64,000 bases of DNA, taken from contig JAGTXZ010000003.1 in NCBI GenBank assembly GCA_018398575.1, positions 2,356,001-2,420,000 of the forward strand, in the 5' to 3' direction. This document shows, one piece after another, positions 54,805 to 64,000 of this stretch. Both the position numbers and the translations under genes were made by a program. The notes beneath the pieces were generated by a model, which was given only the letters and a program-made list of their open reading frames with translations, was not told where the DNA came from and made no database searches. The stretch's first letter is position 1, and every line of letters begins with the position of its first letter. Source of the stretch: Ampelomyces quisqualis (Eukaryota > Ascomycota > Dothideomycetes > Pleosporales > Phaeosphaeriaceae).

Positions 54805-56462
54805 ATGGCAGCTGTTGCCACAGCCCCGGCGGCGGACACCCCCAAGGATAAGCAGCAAGTAGTCAAGCCCGAGAAGCCTGACGACGACAAGTTTAAGGAG
54901 GATCTTGCCAAGGCGGAAAAGGAGCACACGGCTGCCCAAGAAAAGCTGGTATGTGTCTGGATATCCCAACAAGCTCGCGCTCTCGCAGCGACGGGAACCT
55001 GCATTGCAAGCGATCTTTGTGCCATGCTGACCAGATATAGAACGCCGCCAAAGCTAAGCTCGACCTCGCCCGCCCCAACAACAAGGACTCGCCCAACGGA
55101 AAGCGCCAGCAAGAACTGAAGACCGAGTTGAATGCCATTCGACAGACCCAGCAGGGCAACAAGTCTGGCCGCAATGCCATCTTCGAACAAATCAAGAAGC
55201 TCGACGAGCAGCTCAAGTCACGGCTCAATGAGCTCAAGACCAGCAAGGGCAAGGTCAATTACAAGTCTGTCGAGGAAGTTGACCAGGAGATCGCACGCCT
55301 ACAGAAGCAAGTCGATGGCGGCATGATGAAGCTGGTCGACGAGAAGAAGGCCTTGTCTGAGATCACAACTCTCAATAAGGCACGCAAGCAGTTCTCGGGC
55401 TTCGACAGCCAGCAGAAGGACGTCGATGCGATTAAGGCGAAGATTGCGGAACAGAAGAAGCTGCTGGACGACCCCGAACAGAAGGCCTTGAGCGAAAAGT
55501 ACACTGCGCTCCAGACCGAACTCGACGAATTGAAGAGCGAGCAAGACGAGGCATTCAAGAACCTCAAGGCTTTGCGCGAGGAAACAGACAAGGCACGTGC
55601 TGAGCAACAGGCGAAGTACCAGGCGCGGAAGGAACTCAAGGACTCCTATTACCAGCAAAAGCGTGCGTTCCAGAACTACGAGTTTGAGGCTCGTAAGATT
55701 CGCAACGAGAAGCGCCGACAAGAACAGGTGCAATACTTTGCAGGAAAAAAGAAGGAGGCTGCTAGCAAGCGTCTCGAAGAGGCCAGCGCGCCAGCATATC
55801 AGGACGAGATATTCGCAACTGAGGGCTTGATCCGCCACTTCGACCCCTCAGCATTGCCAGCGAAGGAAACCACCGCAGCCAGCAAATTCGCCGCCTCGTC
55901 ACAACGTACTGTCGAGGCCTCAGACTTCAAGGGCACCCGTGTAGGCAAAAAGGACGCGGATGAAGAGAACTACTTCATCGGCACTGGTGGCAGGAAGGGA
56001 AAGAAGGGAAAGAAGGCTGCGCCTGCTGAGAACAAGTTCAACTTGAATATGGGCATCATCGAGGAGCTCGCCAAGGTCGGTCTCGACGCACCAGCGAGTC
56101 AAGCTGATGTTCCTGCCACCGTTGAGAAGCTGCAGGAGAAGCTTGCGTTTTGGAAGAATGACCAGGACCGTAAGACCAAGGAGGTGTGTTGAATTCAAAG
56201 CATGTTAAATACACCAAAGCTAACAAGGTCGTAGAATATAGCCAAGGCACAGAAAGAGATTGAGCGCCTCGAGGCTGAAGAGGATGAGGGTGCCAACGGC
56301 GCCACTGACACTGCCCGCAAGCCTGCTCAGAAGAACCAAGCTGTCAACGGAAGCGCTGACGCAGAAGCCGAGCTTGAGCAGGAGAAGGACGGAGTAGCAG
56401 ACGCTGCGGACGAGCTCAAGAAGGCCACAATCGAGGACCAGGAAGAAGCTGTTGAGGCATAG
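54805..56462 (+). CDS. BFR1: BFR1-like mRNP/nuclear segregation protein
   Basis: Exons 54805-54948, 55041-56183 and 56235-56462 give 504 residues. The protein is almost entirely charged coiled coil (EIARLQKQVDGGMMKLVDEK, LDELKSEQDEAFKNLKALRE, RKELKDSYYQQKRAFQNYEF) with the Bfr1 C-terminal features EGLIRHFDPSALP and FNLNMGIIEELAKVGLDAPA. A Lys-rich patch GRKGKKGKKAAP separates them. The last exon starts NIAKAQKEIERLEAEED and is acidic. In yeast Bfr1 binds polysome-associated mRNA at the ER and affects secretion and ploidy. The start lies in ACCATGGCA. Five residues of the last exon overlap a possible alternative acceptor; the frame decides the chosen one. Confidence 0.92.
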
Positions 56463-57017
56463 ACACGACGCGTACCTCAAGCAGAAGCATGTCCGACAAA
56501 ACTTGAACCATCATTTTCGACATTCTTACTATCTAAGGCCTAGGCCCGCTTCTTATTCGCAGTCCGAGATTGTTACATCTTTGAACATGCCTAGGGGATT
56601 TTCATGGCATTGGTGAAGTCACGATCTTAGCACTACGCATCTTCTATTGCTTCATAGAAGCTGGACGTAGATTGGTAATACACTTTTCAGGATTAACTCT
56701 TTCCACTCAAGAAATCTGCAAGATTATGACACTTCGGGTTGACTTCGTATAGCGTAAACTATCAGTAAATGCCCGAATTGTGGCACCATTGTGACACGAT
56801 CGATCTAGTCAAGGTTGGCGAATGCAGATCCGGTTCTTTTGTTTACGATCTGCGTGCTCTGTCGGGTTGCCCGTTTCCCCTCAAGGGTGCAATGTGGGGT
56901 CTGCTGCGTTCTACTCGTAATAGCACCTTGACGTCATCACGATCACGTACTTGGTCTCACGACATCCAGCCTTTCGTTCACCACTACCCCGCCACACCAC
57001 TCGAGAAACTTCAAGAA
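56463..57017. other. Region between BFR1 and the BLI-3-like gene, with an in-frame upstream extension
   Basis: The 3' end of BFR1 and the promoter of the next gene. From the ATG at 56769 the frame of the BLI-3-like protein is already open, so longer N-terminal forms are possible. Confidence 0.5.
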
Positions 57018-57167
57018 ATGTACGCTCGTCTACCTTTACTTTCTTCTCGTCGTTTGCTTCAAGCAGCGTCAAGGCCAATTAACACTGGACTATTCGCCAA
57101 TTGCACGCTGACCGCTGCAGTACAGTTCCCGAAGCAACAAACTGTAACCCGCATCCACAAGCACAAC

Positions 57168-57836
57168 ATGTCTTCCGGTTTCAGCAACACCGATACGGGC
57201 TCGAAGACTGCTGACCCGTACACACAAAAGAACCTTGAGGAGCCCTCCTTGAAGGAGAAGGTCGAGGATCTCCTCAAGTTCATCGACAACACCAAGTTCT
57301 GCCTGCTTACCACCCATGTTGCGGACAGCGATCTTTTGGCATCAAGAGCTATGGCTCTGGCAGCAAAGGTCAGTCGTGGTCGGAGTTGGATCAGTGAATA
57401 GGAAGCTGACGCAGAGCAGGAGGGTAACGGCTTCGATCTCCTCTTCCACACCAACACCGAGTCCGGTAAGACAGACGACCTGAAGGAAGATGCCTCAGTC
57501 AACATTGGCTTCATCACCAACTCGGGCGAGTGGGCGTCTATCTCTGGCCACGCCACCATCGAGACGGACCGCGCTGTCGTCAAGAAGCACTACTCTCCTG
57601 CGCTGAAGGCTTGGATCGGCGACCTCGGTGATGGCAAGCATGACGGAGGCCCAGAGGACCCTCGAATCGGCATCATTCGCGTCAAGGCTAGCACTGCTCA
57701 GTACGCCGTGTCGAACAGCACACGTATTGGCGGCTTTGTGGAGCTTGCGAAGGGTGTTGCGACTGGCTCACCACCGAATGTGAACAAACTGAGGCACATC
57801 AGTGAGGCTGAGGTCAAGCAGTGGAAGTCGCAGTAG
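57168..57836 (+). CDS. bli-3: BLI-3-like pyridoxamine 5'-phosphate oxidase-fold (FMN-binding) protein
   Basis: Exons 57168-57368 and 57420-57836 give 205 residues from MSSGFSNTDTGSKTADPYTQ. The split-barrel flavin domain shows KFCLLTTHVADSDLLASRAM (strand plus Arg that binds FMN phosphate), FDLLFHTNTESGKTDDLKED and ASVNIGFITNSGEWASISGHA, with LKAWIGDLGDGKHDGG before GIIRVKASTAQYAV. This matches the general-stress / blue-light-inducible BLI-3 family; Neurospora bli-3 is light-regulated. The frame stays open upstream to ATG 57018 and 56769. The 57018 form begins MYARLPLLSSRRLLQAASRP with no Asp or Glu in the 50 residues before MSS, which looks like a mitochondrial presequence. Confidence 0.87.
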
Positions 57837-58143
57837 GGGGTTTCGTGACAAACGGAGCTTCCCCGATGACATGATGCCACAGCGCGAATGGAAATACACA
57901 TCATGTAGGCTTCCTGCACATCATAAACATGAAAAATGAAATAAACACATCTTGACAGCACAGTGATATTATCCTGCTATGTTGTGATGCACAAGTAGTT
58001 TCACGTGAATGAGCACATATGACGTCAGAGGGCAGTCACATGTCTGAACGCGCAATAATGTCAGGCACGCGAATCTCTCGTTCCCCCATCCGCAATTGAC
58101 CGGCTCTCCCACTAAATCTCGAGAACGAGAAGATCGATCCAAG
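57837..58143. other. Short intergenic region
   Basis: About 300 bp between the BLI-3-like stop and the next start on the same strand. No gene or repeat seen. Confidence 0.55.
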
Positions 58144-58904
58144 ATGGAAAACCCAGGTAGGCATCGCATTGTCGAATCCGCAGAATCCGGCCAACTTCTC
58201 ATCCAAACAGTCAAAGAAATACCCGGTGTCATCCACCTCCTCACACAGTCACCTCCATCGATTCAGCACGAAACAATCGAGACATACTTCACGCCCAATG
58301 CTTCCTTCACACATCCATTCTGCCGCACAGGCAGCTGGAATGAGTCGAGACGGCTTATTGCGGCGATCTACCGCTGGTATAAGATTATGAGTCCGCGGAT
58401 CGATCTGGACGTGCATTCAGTTGGTAAGTCACGTTGTAGCAGACATGCAGGACAGGGTGATATCGGCGTACTGAATAGATTTTTCTAGCATTTGACCAAG
58501 CAAAGCTCATTCTCTACGTCCAACTCTCCCAGACTTTTCGCATCTGGCTAGTCCCTTTTTACTACGCACCCGTGCAACTCACCACCGTCCTGCACCTCCA
58601 ACATGAGCGCGGCGATAACAAGTACTACATTCGCTCGCAGGATGATTTGTATCAGGTCGATCAGTGGATCCGATTTCTATTTCCTGGTGGTTGGATGTTG
58701 GTGCATTTGTGGCATTTCATGGCGAGTGCGTTTTGCTTGCTGGGCGCGTGGGTGTTGATGCCTGTGACGTGGGTGGAAGAGTATCAGGGCTGGGGAGGGG
58801 GGGATGATGAGGCGTTGGAGAGGCAGAGACGGATGGGGCCCAAGGAGAGGGAGTGGAAGTGGTTGGATGGGAGGAGTTATGCGGAGGTTGCGAAGGAGGA
58901 ATAG
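58144..58904 (+). CDS. SigF-like/NTF2-like domain membrane protein of fungi
   Basis: Exons 58144-58423 and 58489-58904 give 231 residues. The N-terminal part, EIPGVIHLLTQSPPSIQ and YFTPNASFTHPFCR, then RLIAAIYRWYKIMSPRIDLDV, is the NTF2-like core seen in a fungal-wide family annotated as SigF-like NTF2-like. After the splice come AKLILYVQLSQTFRIWLVPF, APVQLTTVLHLQHERG and SQDDLYQVDQWIRF. A hydrophobic stretch (GGWMLVHLWHFMASAFCLLG) near the end is a likely transmembrane helix, followed by a charged cytosolic tail. The biochemical role is unknown; NTF2-like pockets often bind small hydrophobic ligands. Confidence 0.8.
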
Positions 58905-59686
58905 GGCTGCTGGTCTACACACTACATACTGTACATGTCTGGTATGCACTAGCATGTCGCTGTGAACGCCTTCTTCGCAGCCCAACCGTGAGCCCATCGC
59001 TCCCTGGACTAGACCCGGTACGCCAGCGTGGCTCTGCATCTACATGCATCCTGGGCAGCGTCGAGTTGTGGTGCACCGAGTGCCGTGGCGATTGGGTGCC
59101 TCGCCGTGCAACACGCAGCTTCGGATGAAAAGAGACAGCTGCAGCGTCGTTCGTGCTCAATGACCTAGATATGCTCTGAAGTCGCAGCAACGTGGGAAGA
59201 CGGCAATCGACGTGCCTCCGGGATCTGCATGCAAGGCGCGCTGGTTGATGTGCCTTGATTGGCTGTCAGCACCACACGCTCCCGCATCCACCCAAATTCG
59301 TGAACCACTTTGATGCGTCCACGAGGCGGTGACTGCATGGCTGGGAGCGTCCTTGCACATTGCCTCAGCCGGACCGGGCAATCATGTGTCTGTCGCTATG
59401 GCCTCGACTTTTCGTCTCCTTGCAATCCCAAGCTGCCATGTTCTGCGATTTGCTTGAGGGAGACACGGCGTTGGTCACCGCCTTGCCTGCCTTGCCCTTC
59501 TCAGCCTCCAGCGTAGCACCGCACATGCTACAGTGATCGCTCCCAGCATGCAGGCCATCGCACTGTGCACTATCATCGATACTCCCTTGCCTTCTGCGGC
59601 CATACTCCCCGCTCGGGGCTATTGTCGCCAGTACCAGATCCATTGACGCACGCGCGGCTTCCGACGCCCTGCAACAGCGACGCAGC
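58905..59686. other. Intergenic region upstream of the DUF6594 gene
   Basis: About 780 bp, GC-rich, with overlapping short frames on both strands and no motif. It probably contains the promoter and leader of the next gene. Confidence 0.5.
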
Positions 59687-62556
59687 ATGGTGTGTAGAAA
59701 AAGCAACCACTTGGGACTACCTCAGGTCGTGGGCTGGACTTGCTGAAACTGACCCAAGTGCGTGTTGAGTAGGCAGACCGTAGGAGCCCCTTCCAAGGCC
59801 GTCAGCCGACGTCACGCCATCGCAGTCCTTCGCCAGATGACCCTCAGTACCGCTACGACAGCCTGAACCGTGGCTCAGGCATCTATCCTGGCGGCCCGTC
59901 ACGCACGCGACCTCGACCGCCTCGAACTGGCTCAAACGGCAGTAACGCCCCGCACACCGCATCGCCGTCATATGTGGACGGGGAGAGAGGGAACACTACG
60001 AGGACAAAGTCGAGCCGCAGGACATTGAAGAAGGCCCCACGACGGGAGTCGCTACCTACAGACACAGCTTCTGGCCCACAGAGCGGCCAGCACCACGAAG
60101 AGCAAGATACCGTGGGCTACTTTCCCAAGCTGAGTCAGACACGAGAGAGAAAGGGACGCAGGCGGTCGAGCAGCCAGGCGAGCTCTACGGTCAGTTCAAC
60201 TGTCGAGCCGAGGACAAGCCGCAGGCGGAAGAGAGCCGACCATGCTGTAGACCCTTCCCAAGCCCAGTACAATCACCGTATGGGGCAACCACATGCTCCC
60301 AGTCCACCGAGTATGGCCAGCTCAGTGCCTTCAGAGGTGGCTCAGGAGTCCAACGTCTCGCATGGTAGCAGTATCACTGTCACTCGGGCAGCGCATGAGG
60401 AAGGAAGTGGTACCCATGACAGCGGATCTGAGCCAGAAACTTTCATCTCCGAGATCTCTGAAGCCCCAAGTACGGCCTTCACTGGCGCCCCGGCTGCGAC
60501 GTCCAATGTCTTCCAGTTCATGCACCAGACACCTACAATAGAGGAATACTCTGACGAAGAGGAGCATCACACCCGACCGCCTTCAACTCGCCAGTCCTCA
60601 TCTGGGTCTTCCGAAGAGGATTCTGAGCATGATGACGAACACTCGTCGAGCACGGGAAGCTCACAGCCAGCGAGGGAGACACCAACAACATCCCCAGCTT
60701 CGATGCGGGTGTCGAGGCCAGAAGCTTCTGAGCAAGCATCTGGCAAACACGGCATCGCAAGAAAGCCATTGTATGCTAGTAGCTTCGTGCATGGACATGG
60801 CGGTCATGCGGAAGAAGAGGCAGAAGAGTCTGAAGAAGAGAGCGAGGAAGAGAGTGACGAGGGCGAAAACGAACACGATGAGAGTCCGGATTTTCATCAT
60901 CGTCCGAGGCAAGATTCTGCCATGACCAAAGTCCAACCTCCTGGGGTACAATCGACATCGTCGGGACATAGTGATGAACACACACGGCGTCTCAGACAGC
61001 GGGAGCAAGAACTTGCTAATCACGTCTTGCAAAGCCCTCAGCCTCAGAAAGAGTTTCAATTTGCGGGTGGGCCTTCGCCTCATCCGCAACCGACTATGCC
61101 ATTATATTCTCCACATGCTTACTCGGGGGCATCTCCAGCCAGCTTTGAGCCCACGGCAGGATACCACGCAGAGTGGCCCCAATTTCCACCTCCTCTACCT
61201 ATTGGGTACCCGACGCAGCCATCATTGGAGTCCCCAACTGTTGGTCACGCCCTGCCACTGACCGTGCAGCCTCCTATGGGGGCGCCCAGTGCGCCGGTGC
61301 AGCAGCATGCTCCACCGTTCCAGCAGCTCCCCGGACAACTGCCACAGTACCAAGGACATGCACCCGCGCCCGATTTGACCAGGACCACGGCCGCGGGATA
61401 CGAGCTGCTAGCGAACAAGCTAAGCGAGAGTCCAAAGAAGGGTAATGGCCTGGTTCGTAAAGGAGGTGGAAATCTGGTGCCCATGTACCGCAAATTCGAG
61501 CACTTGAACCATCGTGTTCTACTCCATCTGCAAGATGAGGTTTGTGAGATGGAAGAAGAGCTACGATACCTAGATGAGAGTATCGCCCAAATGTCTCCAA
61601 AGGATGACGCAGGACACGCCTTCCCAGCATCTCGGCGGAACGATGCTCGATATGGGGGTGAGCTGCACTACAAACGAACTGAGCTCCTCGGAAGGATTTT
61701 CCAGAAGCTGGGGCAATACAGTAAGTTCGGTGCCACTGACTCTGCATCACATGACATGCCACGTTACATGCCCGCCATGTTCTCACAACACCACATGACT
61801 ACCAATTAGAGCAAGAAGCTGACTCTGGGTGCAGACCAAGCACTAACCTCCTTTAACGGTCTCGTGAAGGAACTAGACCCCGCTGGGGCGGACGACATCC
61901 AGGCCTATCGCACGTGGATGGAAAAGCGTGCGCCAATCGACTTTGCGGAGACCCGTTTCCTTGAACGCAAGAACGACCTCCTGGCGGTCTCGCGACCAGC
62001 GGGCGCAAGTGCTACTCGGGGCGGCCAGCAACAGCCAGCAGTCATCTGGCTGCCCGCGATGCTTGTGCTGCCCCTCCTGGCTTTTGCGATTGTTCCGAGG
62101 GTGCTTGGGCGGCTTGTCGTTATCGCACTTATTAGTGGCGCAGGGTTCCGACAGGTCACGTTGACGGCTGAGCTGCTGGCCTACATGACTGTTCAGGAAT
62201 GGTCGATTGCGGTGTCTGTGTAAGTGGATTTCCATTTCGCGTTCTCCGCACCTCTGCGCCAATCGAGACTTTGACGTGTCGCGACATGCTGTGACGACGT
62301 GAGCTGAGCATTGGGGTTGGGGGGGTCGTCATGGCACTCGTATGCACACTTTCCGGAGCGTCCGTCGAGCGTCAGACGCACCGAAACCACAGCTAGACGT
62401 CGTCTCTGGCACGAATTTAGCCGGGCCTTGTGAATACCACCATGCCGTGCTCTTGACGTGTTCCTGAGGTTGGGGCAATGATAGACACGGACCAGACTAA
62501 CGTATGCATGCAGCTATTTTGGGTTCATGGCGCTCCTTGCAGGCCTCGTGCGCTGA
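59687..62556 (+). CDS. DUF6594-domain membrane protein with long disordered N-terminus
   Basis: Downstream exons are firm: up to 61720, then 61835-62219 and 62514-62556. They rebuild the DUF6594 block YRKFEHLNHRVLLHLQDEVC, ELHYKRTELLGRIFQKLGQY, then after the splice NQALTSFNGLVKELDP, RTWMEKRAPIDFAETRFLER, and hydrophobic segments (PAMLVLPLLAFAIVP, TLTAELLAYMTV) and the final YFGFMALLAGLVR. The last intron is 294 nt and its donor sits one base before an apparent stop at 62221. The 5' end is uncertain: the frame is open from 59773, and I propose a first exon ending in the ATG at 59687-59689 followed by an 83-nt intron, giving MADRRSPFQGRQPTSRHRSP. The next in-frame ATG is far downstream at about 60276. 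Function unknown; a membrane anchor at the C-terminus with a large acidic, Ser-rich cytosolic head is inferred. Confidence 0.8.
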
Positions 62557-63798
62557 CCAGCATGGACAGGCTGGGACGGCGGCGCACATTCCATGGTTTG
62601 GATGCGCCGATGCGGAGGGTTTGCTGGCGCACAGACAGGTACACGGCTTGGTAGACTGTGGAATCAGGCACAGCCGGCTGGCGCAGTCGAATGGACGAAG
62701 AATGCGGAGTAGATTCCTTTGCTCTGGCATGGCGGATGTGTGCAATTGGCCAGCGGCACAGCATGTGCGATGAGGGTGTGGTGCGGATTCTCGGTACGGA
62801 GTAGAGATGATGGGTCACCTCACGGCGAGACGGCGCTAACGGTACTCCGTAGTCTTGGCTTTGGACGCTTGGCGCGGGCGCGGACGGAACGAGGCCCTGT
62901 CAGGATGGTGCGATGAGCCGCTGAGTAATCAGGATTCAGGATGCAAGATGCCATGCGAACAATGATAAAGCACCATTTTCCCCACTGCTGTGAGCGGCGG
63001 CAGTGCTGAGCAGGCGGTCGTCCCCCTCTCTTGGTGCTGTGTAGCGACGTGCATCTGCATCTGCGTACTACGTAGGCATGCAGGTCGACGGGGCCCCCGC
63101 ACGCCATGCATCGCAGGCGCTGAGCATTGGCTGTTTGTGGTGGTGCTGTCCGCCAGCTAGCCAGGCACAGCCGTTTCACCTTTCCAGGGGCACTTGTCGA
63201 CCGGACGGGGGCAGGCTTCAGCGCGGGGACCGGAGCTGCACGTGTTTCTGCCGTGTAGACTAAAGTCACTAAATCATCCCCCCCCCCTCTCTGCCCCCCG
63301 ATGCGCAGTCTCCCTGTCTGCCTACTCCTACGCCGTACATACCGAGTACATCGCTGCTGTCTGCATCGCCCTGGTGCATCGCCCTGGGTCCTGACGCCCG
63401 ACGTCTAGTCCCCACCGTCCACTGACTGCGACGCGGCCCCCACTCACCCACCCCATCAACCCTCTGGCCGCGCCCGCCCACCACTCAGCGGCCGCGAACT
63501 ACAGCTCCGCCCAGAAGTAATCTCGCAGTCCAGTCTCGCTCGCTGCCTCCCTCGCGCAAACACGCCCGCTCTGCTCGACAGTCGCGCTGGACGGACCTTC
63601 CCGCTGCAATCGCTCCCTGGCGCCGCCGCCGGCTACCCGACCCTGCGCGCACAAAGAAGTCAAGTCCAACCAGTGCTCGTCCCCCGCCCTATAAAGCAGC
63701 CACACTCACACCCCGAACACGGACCGCCACCTTTCTGTCGCATACCCGCCAAGCCTCGTGCAACGGCACCGCAGCACGTGGCCCTTGTACAACCCTCC
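62557..63798. other. Intergenic region with an inverted pair of TACGGAGTA motifs
   Basis: About 1.2 kb between the DUF6594 gene and the last start. It holds TACGGAGTA at 62796-62804 and its reverse complement at 62843-62851, a C10 run at 63278-63287 and a long CT-rich leader before 63799. No supported gene. Confidence 0.5.
63690..63696 (+). promoter_or_regulatory. TATA box of the right-edge gene
   Basis: TATAAAG lies about 105 bp upstream of the ATG at 63799 in an otherwise GC-rich leader. Confidence 0.45.
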
Positions 63799-64000
63799 AT
63801 GGCTGTCTCGATGCTGCACGCGCCCTCGCGCGCCTCGACGTCGTCTTCGTCATCGTTCATACCCGTCTCGCGCCAGAACACCATGTCCTCGCACGATGGC
63901 TCGCGCTCGGTGCGTCAGTCGAAGCGCTACTCCGTCACGGCGCTGTACCTGTCCATGTCGGCCAAGGACAAGGAGCTGGAGATTGAGGATGATCTGGCGA
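63799..64000 (+). CDS. 5' end of a gene, possibly a RasGAP/IQGAP-like protein (partial)
   Basis: The frame from ATG 63799 (context CCATGGCT) is open to the window edge, 67 codons. It begins MAVSMLHAPSRASTSSSSSF, is Ser-rich, then reads RQSKRYSVTALYLSMSAKDK and ends ELEIEDDLA. The segment KRYSVTALYLSMSAKDKELE resembles the N-terminal part of a fungal Ras GTPase-activating protein, but this rests on memory of the family and on few residues. A TATA element and a long pyrimidine-rich leader precede it, so it is very likely a real gene; its identity is uncertain. Confidence 0.45.
   Translation, partial: MAVSMLHAPSRASTSSSSSFIPVSRQNTMSSHDGSRSVRQSKRYSVTALYLSMSAKDKELEIEDDLA

Noticed and set aside
55299..55838. 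Leu-rich 179-codon antisense frame opposite BFR1
   Set aside because: Leu richness is the mirror of Lys/Glu/Gln codons in the coiled coil, not a membrane protein.

Overview
This is a nuclear window from a filamentous ascomycete. The genes carry short introns (mostly 46-65 nt) with GTRNGT-like donors and CTAAC/CTGAC-like branch sites, they sit tightly on both strands, and the set is typical of Pezizomycotina (BLI-3-like FMN protein, DUF6594 protein, RCR-domain protein, spherulin-like cupin, PTH11-type receptor relic, peroxisomal alcohol oxidase, alternative oxidase). I favour Dothideomycetes (Pleosporales-like), but the sequence alone does not prove it. All exon structures were built by hand from splice signals, reading phase and family conservation.

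Layout. 1-13.6 kb: WDR5/Swd3-like WD40 protein (runs off the left edge), ISC1-type sphingolipid phospholipase C, TAF12, a small Cys/His-rich ORF, the second-largest RNA polymerase I subunit, an ARL8 GTPase and an RCR-type membrane protein. 14.3-25.6 kb: alpha-COP with eight exons, an acidic orphan, a secreted cupin, cytosolic tyrosyl-tRNA synthetase and the NatC catalytic subunit. 25.9-40.7 kb: PDAT acyltransferase, a coiled-coil orphan, a decayed PTH11-like receptor, condensin subunit 1 divergent from CDC7 kinase, mitochondrial uS17m, and an ER-lumenal DnaJ ending in HDEL. 40.7-44.2 kb is a gene-poor stretch. 44.2-49.7 kb: peroxisomal alcohol oxidase and mitochondrial alternative oxidase, both on the minus strand. 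51.5-64 kb: a conserved fungal orphan, uroporphyrinogen-III synthase, BFR1, a BLI-3-like flavin protein, an NTF2-like membrane protein, a DUF6594 membrane protein and the start of a further gene at the right edge.

Most genes are housekeeping and not functionally linked. Pairs that may be related: the two oxygen-consuming oxidases, and condensin/CDC7, which share a 262-bp divergent promoter.

The most notable observations are a duplicated CGG-N7-CGG element upstream of the alternative oxidase, matching the AIM element described for Neurospora aod-1; a 6-nt microexon in the Pol I subunit and a 9-nt microexon in alpha-COP; two GC-AG introns in alpha-COP; a PTH11-like pseudogene with in-frame TAG codons; a recurring intergenic 9-mer TACGGAGTA; a Cys/His-rich ORF downstream of TAF12; and a BLI-3 gene with a possible mitochondrial presequence. 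I did not find CRISPR arrays, rRNA, convincing tRNA genes or intact transposons.
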